Assembly: GCA_032871835.1 (NCBI GenBank)
Contig: CM065299.1
Location: 97,780,652-97,844,651 of the forward strand
Source of the DNA: Dipteronia dyeriana
Taxonomy: Eukaryota > Streptophyta > Magnoliopsida > Sapindales > Sapindaceae
DNA length: 64,000 nucleotides
Direction of reading: 5' to 3'
The notes under the pieces: generated by a model
The model's database searches: none
Told to the model about the DNA's origin: nothing
What the model saw: only the letters and a program-made list of their open reading frames with translations
Translations under genes and position numbers: made by a program
Shown here: positions 22,547-34,379 of the stretch, in pieces
How the letters are laid out: every line of letters begins with the position of its first letter
Position numbering within the stretch: position 1 is the stretch's first letter

Positions 22547-25500
22547 TCATGAAACATAACCAGCCTTCAGCTTTGACATTTTCTGTTTGACAAAGAAAGC
22601 TGATAGCACACTTTTGCTGCGGACAGGGGCACGCACAATCTCACGCCTTGGATTGTCAAATGACCTAAATGCTGTCAAAGCTTTGTTACCCTCTATATCC
22701 TGCAAAAAAAGACATGACTGTTACACTTATGGTCTCTCATGTATTAAGATTTAAGACAGGTATTCAAGTAATGGAGGAGAAGCACAGTTTATGACAGAAC
22801 AAGCAATATCCAAAATCAACACATAAATTTTCTGCTAAAGTGAGAATTCCTCAAATACAAATCAACAAACAAAATACATGGCAAACAAAAGCATGCACAT
22901 AGTTGAATGATCATATCATTTGATCAAACTGACGATATAATCACAATCTTTCAGAAACAACAAAAACGAGATTAATAATATCATTCACACCTAATTTGTC
23001 CATCAAATTAAGCATAATCCGCAAGTGCCTAAAACTATTATGTATAAACTATAAAAAATGTGCTGGTAGAGACTATCTCATGATATAAATGCATTGAAAC
23101 ATAGTCAATAGTCCCTCACAAGCGCACACACACACACACAAACTGATGCATGCACACACCGCACAGCTTTCTGTTGCTATATGTACAGGATATGATCCTG
23201 GGAACTCATTAAGGCCCCAAGTTCTCAACCACTGAACATAGACTATTTACTATTAGAAGAGTACAGTTGAACAAACAAGCTGAAATTCAACGAAATTAAC
23301 ACATCAGATGCTGCTTGTTTGATAAGTGCAAAAAAAAAAGAAAAGTTTCCAATAGTTGACAGACATCATTTTACCATATTTTTTTACCAGGATAGACAAG
23401 GCATGGTGCCTCTCTGGTCAAGCTGTGCAGTGCTAACATAACTTCTAATTGCAAGAAGAGCCTCTGCTTTCTTGAATACTCAGGATTATACATGCAAAAT
23501 GCCTCGTAGCACTTACAGAACACAGTACTTTAACTCTTAAGCCAATAATTATTCCTTTTCTTTAATTTCAAGCATCCATCAATACAACATGTAGATGAAG
23601 TTTCTGAGCAAACCGCTGAATACAGTGAAAGATAATAAAAGTCATATTTATTTTCAACTACCTTAAGTAAATTGCAATATTGTTTTTTTTCTCTCTCTCT
23701 TTTAAGCAAATCTCCAAGAGAGTCCTTAGAGAAATTGCAATATAGTCCGTATGCAGTCCCATCTTGCATAAAATCTAATCCAGTATTAAAAACAACTGTC
23801 CTGCTCCAGAGACAGGATGAAACAAACAACCATGACTATCAACCCAGATCACCCAAAACCTATAACTACTTTGTAGCAATGTAAAAGTACACGAGTTTCC
23901 AATATTTCCAGTTGACGAAGCAGAAAGAAGAAAGTAGATATGACAATGTTTGCAATGTTTACCATACCAGCTAAAAGCTTACATATTATCAACATTATAG
24001 ACACTTTAAGTGGAATATGAAATAGAAAGCATAAAACAGACAAGCCTTGCACAACCGAATTGAGAACAAAAGATTGAACACGCAAAAAGATTCAAGAAAA
24101 CAATATGCCAGAATAACTCCATTTATCAATTTTTAATTATCAAGCATGCAATTAGAAGATTGTTGGGCATGTCGTTGTTCTTGTTGATCTTGACATTACC
24201 CTGCGTGCAACACCAAATGTTTGCTTAGCTGCAGTAGATGCAGGAGCTCCACTTGATACTTGAGCAGGGACCGCAGAGGATTTTGAGCGTATGCTCGCTT
24301 CATTATCTGCATCAATGAGAGTTTCACTATCAGATCTTTTTTTTACCATTCACTAACTGCTCCATCCTGAGCAGAATCAAATAATAGTATGAGGTGCCTT
24401 CTTATTATACATACCTAACAGATGGAACACCCCAGAAGTTTTTGGCTCTTCGGCGCTGCACAGTACACAATAATCAAAAGCCTTTTACGCCATTTAAAAT
24501 TGTTTACATATGAAGATATGCAAATAGAAAAATCAGAATTGATTGATATTCAAGAATAGTTTTATACAAACCTTGTCAAAGTATGTTGTGCCCCTTTTAG
24601 GGTAGATTTAGTTTCAGAGGCCAAATGCCAGGAAAGAGTTTTTGCGGCAGGAACACCTAATGTAGTGCATTTTAGTCAAGAAACACATTTATCACTCGGC
24701 TGAACAAGAAATTTTTTATATCCAACATAGAAGTCTAAAATAAAAATAAAAATGGAACTTTGGTGTTGCCATAGAAAACCCCAATACCTGAAGGCTGAAG
24801 ACGTGCTTGTAAATGATTCTGTCTAGCATCAGTCTGTTTTCGTGGACTAAAATGTACCTTTTTGTTCAAGGAATCTAGTTTGGAGAATTTAAGTAAAAGA
24901 GTGGAAAAAGAAACACAAGAATGAGAAAAGTAAATTATGTCTCTCATCATACCAATAAGTGATGCCAGAAGAAGCCGATAATAATTAATCTTACTTGGCA
25001 AAATGTAGTGTTTGTGATGTCTTGGGATGAATGCCAACAACTGCTGCTGACGGAGACCTTCTTTACTTATGTAGGTTTGGCACGTAAGAAGTTTCTGATA
25101 ACAAGAAAACAGGCAAGTTCAGTCCAACTAATTTAGTACTCATTTTATAATAACATGAAATTCACTCAGACAAAGGGAAAAAATATTTACCTGGTTTAAA
25201 CAAGAAACTTGTAGCTCCATGGTTGAGACATCGGATGTTTGTTGCTCAAGAAGGTCAGTTAACTTGTAAGCAACAGTGCCAAGGTGATCAACAGCATTAA
25301 CAAGGGCTCGTACAGCATAGTCTTTCAGGTTATCTAGTACCCTAATACATTATGTCACAATTAATTTCCAACATAAGAAAAAAGGATAAATGTGATCCAA
25401 ACACAAATGTGATACAAGCTTGCAAATCATTGACATGCAAATTTGTAACCAATGAAAAAAAAACAACTCTTGGGCACCCCGAAAAAAATACAACTCTTGG

Positions 25501-26672
25501 GCACTCCAGCAATCTGGATCCCTTCAGAAAAATCATATATGTGGAGTTCTCACCAACAAACATTAGGTCTACTGGGGTCTCTTCTCCCTATAAATATGCT
25601 GTTGGGTACTTACATATACATTCTTTCTTCTGATTTGTTTTTCTATGCAATGTAATCAACCAATTCTCTCAAGCTCTTTATCCATGCAAGCACCAACAAG
25701 TTATCATGTTTAAGAAAATTTCAGTTTCCTTTTGTGCGAATATTTATGTAGTGGAGCCAAATCAAGTATGCTACCAAAACAAGACTGACATGGAGAGAAA
25801 TATATGCTTGAACACTGACTTGAAACTGGAACCTGATCATGCAACATGTACATCCAGAAAAATCATATCCAGAGGAACATGGATCCTTACATCTGTTTCT
25901 GTTCACTGTGAAGATAAGATTTTTCACAATATTCTGCAGCGGAATAAAGTTGAGGTCTTAAGTTCTTGAGTTCCTGCAACGGAGAACGAACAAGATGACA
26001 TATTAATCAGACTATTATCAAAGCACAATATGCTCTTGGAATACCATGTCTACATCAATCAAGCAGGAAATATTCAATAAGCATGAGCACAGAAAGCAAT
26101 AAGAGAAAGAGAACTGGTTGATCAACCAAAAGATTACATGCAAGTACTCTATCAATGTAAACACCTGTACTGGCCTATGTACCAACGTGAGACGCAACAC
26201 CATCACAATCTTCTCAAAGTACTAATCTTTTTACCCAACCTAGTGAAATTTATTATGGGATCACAACAAAAGCATTCAATGCTACAAACACTCAATGCTC
26301 TTAAATGGAATAGTTCAAAATTCTGCCACTAGTTAGGTAGCTAAGAAAATACTGAAGATTTTGAATCTTTAGCTGCTTATAACTGACACCATTTCTCAGC
26401 AACAAAACGGAGTCTTCAACAAAGTCAAAGTCAACTGAAAATCAAAAACGAGAAACTAATCTCCAGTAAACACACATTGACTAACCACACTAAAACGCCT
26501 AAAAAACAAATCAAAAATCAAGAAAAGATCAGATCTGGTCCCAGATTTTACACTAAAAAAAAGGGAATAAAAGCAAAACCTGCAAAGCTTTGACGAAGTT
26601 TTTGCTACGCTCCATGGAGACCTCATCGAATGTCATGGCCCGATTCTCCAGCCTAGGTTGGTCCACTTCCAT
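22547..26672 (-). CDS. ABIL1: ABI-like SCAR/WAVE complex subunit (ABIL1-like), 9 exons, 299 aa
   Basis: Exons: 26672-26580, 25973-25891, 25341-25191, 25094-24995, 24874-24788, 24656-24572, 24455-24415, 24306-24200, 22699-22547. All junctions are GT-AG, phases agree, and the coding sum is 900 nt. The N-terminal part holds MTFDEVSMERSKNFVKALQ, LKNLRPQLYSAAEYCE and LVNAVDHLGTVAYKL, the helical region by which ABI proteins join the WAVE complex. The middle has NKKVHFSPRKQTDARQNH and SWHLASETKSTLKG. The C-terminus has NPRREIVRAPVRSKSVLSAF then KLKAGYVS, as in plant ABIL1. Plant ABIL proteins lack the animal SH3 end, and so does this one. The family stabilises SCAR/WAVE, which activates ARP2/3 actin nucleation in trichomes and pavement cells. 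The last intron (1,500 bp) is the longest and holds a CA repeat. The gene looks intact. Confidence 0.93.
23122..23159. repeat. (CA)n microsatellite in ABIL1 intron
   Basis: CACACACACACACACAC with an interrupted continuation (CATGCACACACC), inside the last intron. Confidence 0.85.
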
Positions 26673-26955
26673 CTCTCGAACCCTAGAGAAGTAAATGATT
26701 GAAACTAAAATAATGCAGAAGAAAATGTAGATTTAGAATAATAGGTAGATTCGCGGTTAGGTTTAGGTAAGATGGTTAATCAAACAAAAACAAAAATTAA
26801 ACAAGTAAAGTTGAGAGAATGAGTGAAGTGGAAGCGATTCCAGGGATTGGAAATTGATTTTTTGTTTGGAGTTAATAGCAAGGGAAAATGACTCTGCCGA
26901 GTAATGTATTACGTATTTATTGGGGTGTGTTTATTGTGGTGGTTGATACTTGACA
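26673..26955 (-). promoter_or_regulatory. 5' leader/promoter region of ABIL1-like gene
   Basis: The region is upstream of the start codon at 26672. It contains leader-like GAGAGAATGAGTGAAG on the + strand. A TATA box was not assigned. The role is inferred from position. Confidence 0.35.
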
Positions 26956-27290
26956 GACTTCACAGACACGGCGGTTTCAGCCAACTGATATATAAATAAC
27001 TAACCGCAATTTTTCCTTTCGAGATTTCGACACGTAAGGACTGAATTACCCCTAACAGACATTACGTGGGGTCCAGTCAACTTGAAGGTCAACAGCTAGA
27101 TTGCATCTGATTTCATCCACGTCAGCGTAACATTTCGCCCTGAACCTGTAGCATTTCACATCCACTCTCCTGCCACCTACAGTTATAACGCATGCAAGGA
27201 GAACTAGATATTTCGTATTCGGATACAATTTGATCTGATCTTAATAAACTTCGATAAACTCTCTGTCCACCATCCAATTAAGGTTTGATG
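26956..27290. repeat. Upstream flank duplicated again at 29138-29797 (copy A)
   Basis: Two blocks recur in the same order 2.2 kb away. Block 1 (26956-27168) matches 29138-29312, sharing TTTTCCTTTCGAGATTTC, ACACGTAAGGACTGAATTA and TTTCACATCCACTC. Block 2 (27206-27281) matches 29734-29797, sharing CAATTTGATCT and CACCATCCAATTAA. Confidence 0.75.
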
Positions 27291-27731
27291 ATAAAAGAAC
27301 GTTTATCGGTCAATATTTTCCAGATTCGAATAGATATATACATATAAATAAAAAAGGAATGATAGTCTTATAAGGCTTGAAGCATGGCCAACAGCATAAC
27401 TGATGGAGGAATGATAATCATGAATCAGTTGCCATAATAGAGTCATCATTCATCGAAGTCATGGGACCTTTACACAAATGGATCGGTGGCGGTGGTGGTG
27501 ATGTGACACAGCACCAAAAAGAAATCAATGATAATATGACTTCAATGCAATCAATCCCTCTTGCAATTTTGCTCTCTCTTTTCTTTCTTCTTTTACAATT
27601 TTTTTTTTGTCTTGCTTGCACTGATCAAGTGGATATCATGGTACATTATGATTTTTAGTCATGATGAGTCTCTCATTGGAGTGGGAGTGGCTCAATAAAA
27701 GAAGAAGAACATCACTCTGATGATTTTGGAC

Positions 27732-27773
27732 GGCCCACCACGGCCCACGGAGTAGGCCTTTCAGTGCGGCCCA
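27732..27773. promoter_or_regulatory. Cluster of three GGCCCA (site II) motifs
   Basis: GGCCCA occurs at 27732-27737, 27742-27747 and 27768-27773. Such clusters usually mark TCP-bound promoters of plant growth and ribosome genes. No gene start was found beside this one, so its role is open. Confidence 0.4.
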
Positions 27774-28183
27774 CAGCTCAGGCAATAACAAGGGAAGCAA
27801 CAATTTCATGGATCAAATATGACAGATTTTAATCCAACACAAACCTACAATACCATGCTCGGGAGATGAACCTTAGTGGAAGAAAAAAAAACACATGCTA
27901 TGAATCTAATAACGATGTATTATATAACTTACAATACTTCTACTGTACAATATTTATACAACTTTTATACAATATAGTCCTCAGTAGAACAGGTTAATAC
28001 GTACAGTGCATGTTTCCTATTATGTTTACAATTCAACTCGAGCCAACCTGTGTTCTGAGTCATTCCAGTTACATATTGCAATCCAAATTGAGTTATCACA
28101 AGGATGCCAACCTCAGACATGGTAAAACTCAACCATAGCACAATATATACCACCAAAATTTGGAAAGAACTTTATTAAAACAA

Positions 28184-28329
28184 AAATGATACCAAATACC
28201 AATGGCCCATTGTAAGAATGTCTTTTTTATTATTATTATTATTATTGAAGTAAGAATTTGTCTTATCGACGAAAGAGAGAAAGTGGTTAAAGAAGAAAAA
28301 TGATACCAAATACCAATGGCCCATTGTAA
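28184..28329. repeat. 32-bp direct repeat around an ATT microsatellite
   Basis: 28184-28215 and 28298-28329 share an identical phrase containing ATACCAAATACCAATGGCC. A (TTA)n run lies between them at about 28230-28246. Confidence 0.85.
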
Positions 28330-28711
28330 TATTCCATCGAGGAAAGAAAAGCTCATCACTGCACTGACTGACGACAGAAGTGGAGGTGGAATCGTCGTGA
28401 ATAGAGTTTCATGATTGTTTGTCGTATCATATTTGGTGTTATTTTATAGATAAATAAAAGAACAACAATACCTCTGAAAATGAAAAGATATTTTAGTTTT
28501 TTAACTTTTTCAAAATAGAATTTATTAGTTGTTTGAATGAAGCAACGAAGGTTTTTTTTTTTAAAAAATTAAATATTAATGGAAGGTTAATTATTACCTT
28601 AAAGGAGAATATAAAACAAATATAGATATATAATTAATTATCGAATACAATAGGAATATAAATAAAGAGTCTAAGTTATTAAATTTCCATAATATATTTG
28701 ATTTCTATAAA

Positions 28712-28715
<4 letters not shown>

Positions 28716-28751
<36 letters not shown>
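28716..28751. repeat. (TA)n microsatellite
   Basis: Uninterrupted TA run of about 18 units in AT-rich DNA. Confidence 0.95.
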
Positions 28752-28754
<3 letters not shown>

Positions 28755-29137
28755 ATAACCATTGACCATTAATTGCAATTTATCTTATCTCCATATTTAA
28801 ATGTATGAGTTGCAACACTTGATATTATCTAATTAATATTCATCAAACTATTTAATTTGATTAATTAATAAATAGGAAAATAGAAATTAATATATATGAT
28901 TTAATTTCAAAGTTCTCTCCTGATGTCACGTGGCATCGTAAGGGTTCATTTTGGTATATTATATAGATACTGGATCTGACGATATTAGATCCTACAAGTA
29001 TGATTATCACTTCCACTATAATGAAAATGTTACATATAACTCTCACATCCGGAGAGAAGTTGCTCCAACTTGTAGGAGAGAACTCCCAACACTTTGAGAT
29101 TCTATAGCCAAATGGTATAAATATTTACAACTACTAA

Positions 29138-29797
29138 GGCTTCACATAGACTGTTGTTTCAGCCAACTAATATAATTAACTAACCACACATTTTCCTTTC
29201 GAGATTTCAACACGTAAGGACTGAATTAGCCCTATCAACCATTGCTTGGGGTTAGTCAACATCTAGATTACATCTAATTTCATCCATATCATCGTAGTAT
29301 TTCACATCCACTCAAATGTCCACCTCTCTTTCCACGTTCAATACAGAGGTTGGAAGATTTTTTTTTTAAATAAGTCTTTTAAAATAGACGTATAACTTTT
29401 AATAAAAGGTTGTTAATCGTTTAGTTATCGATTAAAAAAACTTTTTTAAATGATAGGATTATCAAGATATTTAAAAACTATTTTAAATGATATGATTATA
29501 TAAGACATTTTAGTGTTATTAAAAAAAAACTCAAAAAAATATATTTAAAAAAATCTAAAATTTAAACTTCTATAAGCAAACATAAAACAATTTTTTAAAT
29601 CATTCAAAAGCATTACCGAGTATTACAACCAAATGACATAGGAAAATTTAAAAAGAACATTTTTAATTAAAAATGCTATTTCCACCTGTTGAGAAGCTCT
29701 TCCAAACGAGTACTAACATATCAAGAGTTTTTTAGATATCCAAATCCAATTTGATCTCAATAAACTCCAATAAAATCTCCCACCACCATCCAATTAA
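29138..29797. repeat. Second copy of the ABIL1 upstream flank (copy B)
   Basis: This is the partner of 26956-27290. Here the two shared blocks (29138-29312 and 29734-29797) are pushed apart by about 420 bp of AT-rich DNA not found in copy A. That makes it an older duplication with a later insertion in one copy, or a deletion in the other. Confidence 0.7.
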
Positions 29798-30928
29798 TCA
29801 AACACCAAAAACCAAACACCTTACCTCCGTTACTACGTAATCAATTCATTCGAGCTCTTATTAACGAGCTTCATGATCAAAAACCCACTCTTATGCAATG
29901 AAAATGTTTTTATAAAAAAAAAATCAATTTTTTTTTGTTTTTTATTTTTAAATTAATTTTGTTTTCTTAATTTTTTTTTAATTCAATAACAAATCTGTAT
30001 AATAAATTTTTTGAAAAATAGGAAATGAGAAGGGAGGAGTCTATTACATTTATATAGCATGTCCATTTTCACCTCTTTTTTTTTTAATCTAATAAAGTCT
30101 CCCAAATACATATCCTTAACTTTTTTATTAATTTGATTATTTATAAAGTTAGATTACCAAACACCGACCTAAAAGTTATGCTATACAGTAAAACAATCAC
30201 ATATATAACCTAAATTGGATTGACAAGGGGAAAAAAGCATCCCAGATAATCATGTGTTGAAAAACCCAAGATAGTATCCAATATATATATATGTGCAAAG
30301 TCAAATCATAGTATACAATGACGAAGCAAACGTCATATGGCCATATAGGCATTTGGGCACGCAGACCCTCAAACAAAAACTAGGCAAAAGTATTGTTACT
30401 TTTTCAAAAATTAAAAACAAAAACAAAACAGAAGTGCATGTTTGATGTTTCCAATCTGCAGCCGCATAACTTGGGGCAAGGCACAGCTACGAAACACCTG
30501 CATTTCTGACACGTACCAATCAAAGTAGGATCCACCCAAGTACAGTGAAAAATACAAAGACTTGTGAAGCATAGCAAAATTTATTCAAAAACTGCAGCAG
30601 AAATTAAAGGATCTCTGTGTTGCTACAAATCTTAACATGGAGAAAAACTTAGGTGGGAATGGTGAAACCATCCAATGAAAATAAGACATTCATGACATCA
30701 TTTATGTTTCCAATGCAAACTAATCATATATGCCTCATTTTAATTGGATGGTCTCACTGCCACGGTGAGAGACTGTCTCACAGAGGATTTTATGTCATGC
30801 ATATGTAATGTCTTAAAACTGCATGTGTCATTTTGTTTGTGTGGAACTTAAAATTAAGTGAGAAAGAAATTAAACTTTACAACTTCCCTTCATTCTAAAT
30901 GGTCTTTGAACTGGAATTGAGAAAGATG
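29798..30928. other. AT-rich spacer
   Basis: No gene was found. A small inverted phrase, GGTCTCACTGCCACGGTGAGAGAC, lies at about 30751-30774, of a type scattered in many plant genomes. The right end should hold the 3' UTR of the next - strand gene. Confidence 0.5.
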
Positions 30929-32005
30929 TCAATGCAGATGTTGCAGCTGTTGGGGTCCCCTCCCTAGCACCTACATTTCAAATACAAGGTCAGTTTCAAG
31001 ACCACAAGAATAAGTAATTACATAACGATGTAAGCAGAAAAGCCACAACCAATTCAAACCACGATGGAGATAATAACATTGGTTTTATACATAACAATGT
31101 ATTGAAACTGATACAACTATATTTGTATCATGTTTAATACTAGATAAAAGCTCAATTGACAAAGCAACCATGTCAATAGCATATGATCCATTAGAAGTAG
31201 ATATGTGGGAACTGATCAAATTTAACACTATTAGAATAGGTAATTAGCATGCTGATATTGTGGAACCCATACCCATTAATTTCATCGATATCTACCCAGA
31301 CATCAGTACAACACAATAGATGTTACTACAACATTATCTTTCAATGGAAATGAAAGTTTACAGAGGGATGACTATTTAGGTTATCCTACAAAAATTCAAA
31401 TTCAAATAATAATAATATAGTATATTATAATAAAATAATTTAACTATACCTTCAAGGCAACAAAAGGATCAGAAAACTTTATGACATCCGGTAGCAACCC
31501 CCCTGCCTCTATAAGACAGAGGCTATTACATTTGTTGGCTTCTAAAAGTTGAGTAGGATGACACCATCGTACGAGATTTAGAACCCACTCTTTGCCACAT
31601 GATTGGCACTATATAAAATCAAAATAACATTAAATTTCAATGATAATAATAAAATTCAATTTAATTAAATATGAAACTGGTTTCTTACCATCCCGCAGCA
31701 GCTGACTCGCTTGTTATAATATTTTTGATTATATCGCAACATTATCTCTCCCGTGTCAAATTTGGTTCCACATGTGCAAATACACTGGAAAAAGTGAAAA
31801 AAATGAAAAACAATATTGATAAATATATATAACAAAATGATAAAGTAAAAAGATTTACTTGTACAGAAACTTTGCAGTATTCATTCCAATGGTCTACTGG
31901 ATGAATAAAATTGATCAAACCCTTGAACCGGGCCTGCACCTCAAAAGGGTACATACGTATCCCCTTCCTTCGTCGATCGGTGGTGAATTTGGTGAATCTC
32001 ACCAT
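30929..32005 (-). CDS. Unrecognised small Cys-rich protein, four exons, 147 aa
   Basis: Exons 32005-31859, 31784-31689, 31608-31450 and 30970-30929 are all GT-AG, all multiples of three, and open from ATG to TGA. I do not recognise the family. The N-terminal exon is basic (FTKFTTDRRRKGIRMYPFEV). Exons 2 and 3 carry CICTCG, then about 22 residues on CCGMCQSCGKEW, a CxC...CC..CxxC spacing that would suit a zinc ribbon. After that come WCHPTQLLEANKCNSLCLIE and a leucine/proline end. An acceptor-like CAACAG immediately precedes the ATG, so a further 5' exon or a leader intron is possible. Exons that all end in phase 0 and read open argue for a real gene, but the short last exon is the least certain part. 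A hAT element lies about 250 bp upstream. Confidence 0.5.
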
Positions 32006-32250
32006 CTGTTGACATAAAAAGGGTAACTTACATTCATATATAATAAAAACAAAACAAATAAGCAGACATTGCCTATTATAATAACCAACCACAAAGTTAC
32101 TGCCTATTATACATCAAGTTACTGTTTTGCCCTTCTTAAAAACAAATTCTAGAACAATGCTTGACGCTTTTACCATTTTACCCTCACTCACTTAACGGAA
32201 ATTATAAAAACTCTAACGGATTTGGACGGTAGAGACCAAAATAGAGATTA

Positions 32251-33061
32251 AATGTGACCATAGTTATTAAAGGCGCGCCTAGGCTCCAGGCTCCTCCGGG
32301 CGTAGCTTTGGCGCCTGTAGTTTGGCCAGGGGCACAATTTTCGTCAGGCGCGTGCCTAGCCATCCTAGGCGACAGGCGACGGGCGGCGCCCAGGCGCACC
32401 TGAGTAAAACATCCCCATTACCTTGTTTTTTCTTTTAAAATCCAACTTATGATAAAACCCAACATATACATTTTGCAAAAGCTTAAGCGCAAACACTCTC
32501 TTACCCACCCAAGCTCAAAAAGCACATTCTTCATCAACTTAAAGGCCAAGGGTGTCACAATCACAAGTTCGATTAGTTGGACTTGTAGATGAAGATGAGA
32601 CTGTGGAAGAGTGTGAAATGGAAGAAGAGGGATATGAATTTAAAAGGGAGGATCAAGTAGAGATAGAAAGGATGATAATTTGGGTCCTAATTTGGATGAT
32701 TGATGTTGCATTGAATTTGGATCCTTGATAGCTATATGCTTGAGCCTAGATTCATAGAAACTAGAAAGTAGAAAACTAGAAACTAATTTAAACATCCTTT
32801 ATTTTTTATATGTTTGGTTTGGTTGTTTGCATTTGAAGCTTTGAAGTTTGAATCTTAGTATGATTGATTGCATTTTCATTATTTTATTGTTCTTGTCTTG
32901 TTATAGAAATTTGTAGGATATATTAGGTTTTTAAATGTTTTATAAATGTTTTCCATGTTTTTTAAAAAAGTGCGCCTGACTTCAGTCGGGCGGGCGCCTC
33001 AGGCTCCAGGGACCCCTAGCGCCTAGATGCGCCTAACGCCTTTAATAACTATGATTGTGAC
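32251..33061. mobile_element. hAT-like element with GC-rich ends (795 bp)
   Basis: The element runs 32259-33053. Its ends are inverted: CATAGTTATTAAAGGCG at the left and CGCCTTTAATAACTATG at the right. They are flanked by AATGTGAC (32251-32258) and ATTGTGAC (33054-33061), an 8-bp duplication with one mismatch. Both arms are rich in GGCGCC/GCGCCTAGG phrases. The middle (about 32560-32735, +) can be read as an acidic tail (LVDEDETVEECEMEEEGYEF) resembling the end of hAT transposases, so it may be an internal-deletion derivative. Confidence 0.7.
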
Positions 33062-33356
33062 ACCAGGAGTTTTTTAAAATAAAAGTGGGATTAACTATTG
33101 ATTAATCTGATGGGATTCTGGGATTCGACCACATCAGATGAATTCAGAAATAGTTCGACTTAAAAATAGGATTCACTCACATTAGATGTATTTTGATTAT
33201 TTTCGGGTTTTAATTTGTTTAGGATTGTTAAATTTGTTGAAGATTAAAAACTTAGAAATTTGTTAAATGAATTCAAATCTCAAAATCAATAGTTAGTGGT
33301 TTGATTAAAGAATAGATCGAATGAAAAGAAAAGGATATAAATGTTCGTTCTAATAA

Positions 33357-34368
33357 ATAAAAATAATCTGGTTCGAATATGTAGAAAATAACAAACAGAA
33401 ATAAAGGTTAGGGAATCGAGGTTGGTATTTCACGGTGTCCTTAAGACAATTTTACTGTATATAACACCGTGTGTGTATAGCGATTGTCTCACAGGATACA
33501 ACGATTCAACAGTGGAAGTACAAAACATTAACCACTCTCAACGAACTCAAATTATGTTTGAATTTACCAAGCACAGAAAGAGAAGATGGAGAAGAGAGAA
33601 TAATTATTGCTCTTTTAATTTCACGATTCTAAGAATATGTCTTATAAAGTGTAGACTAGGGTTTTTTTATATAGTCTAGATTTATTTGGAAATTACTTGA
33701 TAATTACGTTTTAAATGATAAAGGAAATTTAATTAAAAAATAATCTTCTAAAAAGATTTATTCATGATTGATAATTGATTTTGATCACTTAGTGATCAAG
33801 TAAGTATCCGAATCTAAAATTGATCACTGATTATGATTACTTAGTGATCAAGTAAGTATCAGAATCCAAAACGGAAATCAATTATTTCCTTAATTCAATT
33901 AATTTCCTTAATCAAAGTGGAAATTACATTTTTTCCTTATCATTCATTTAAAACGTTTGACTTAGGGAAAATAATTAATTCTTTCCTTATCAATAAACTG
34001 ATTTATTAAAAATTAAATTCTAAATAGTAGCAAAAATTCGGCTGTATTCTCACGGTCCAACCAGAGCGGTATTCGTGTACGCAAGACGTGCACTCACACA
34101 TGTTGATAAGATAATATCACATAACTACTTATATACTACATATAAATGTTTTACCCAACCAATATGAGATGCATATTTTTCCTACACAATAGACTCACTT
34201 TGAGACTCAATTTCTCATTCACCCATTAATTGATTCGTGAGTTTGAGTATACCACTTCGAAGCTCTCACGAAGGAGAATTCGAATATACATTGATCTTTC
34301 ATTTTCATGAAATCGATCATACTCAAATAATGCTTTCAAACCGCTTGTTTATCATAAATTTTCCAATA
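33357..34368 (-). repeat. Copia 3' LTR
   Basis: Homologous to 46985-48010; shared landmarks are AATCTGGTTCGAA, GGTGTCCTTAAGACAATTTTA and ACTTAGTGATCAAGTAAGTA, which occurs twice in each copy. The inner end at 34368 is fixed by the polypurine tract. The outer end is approximate. Confidence 0.78.
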
Positions 34369-34379
34369 ATCCCCCACAT

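Noticed and set aside
25342..25969. Several short open frames on both strands between ABIL1 exons
   Set aside because: They fall in an ABIL1 intron or overlap exons out of frame.
32202..32399. Minus-strand Arg/Pro/Ala-rich open frame
   Set aside because: It is a reading of the GC-rich inverted end of a hAT element.
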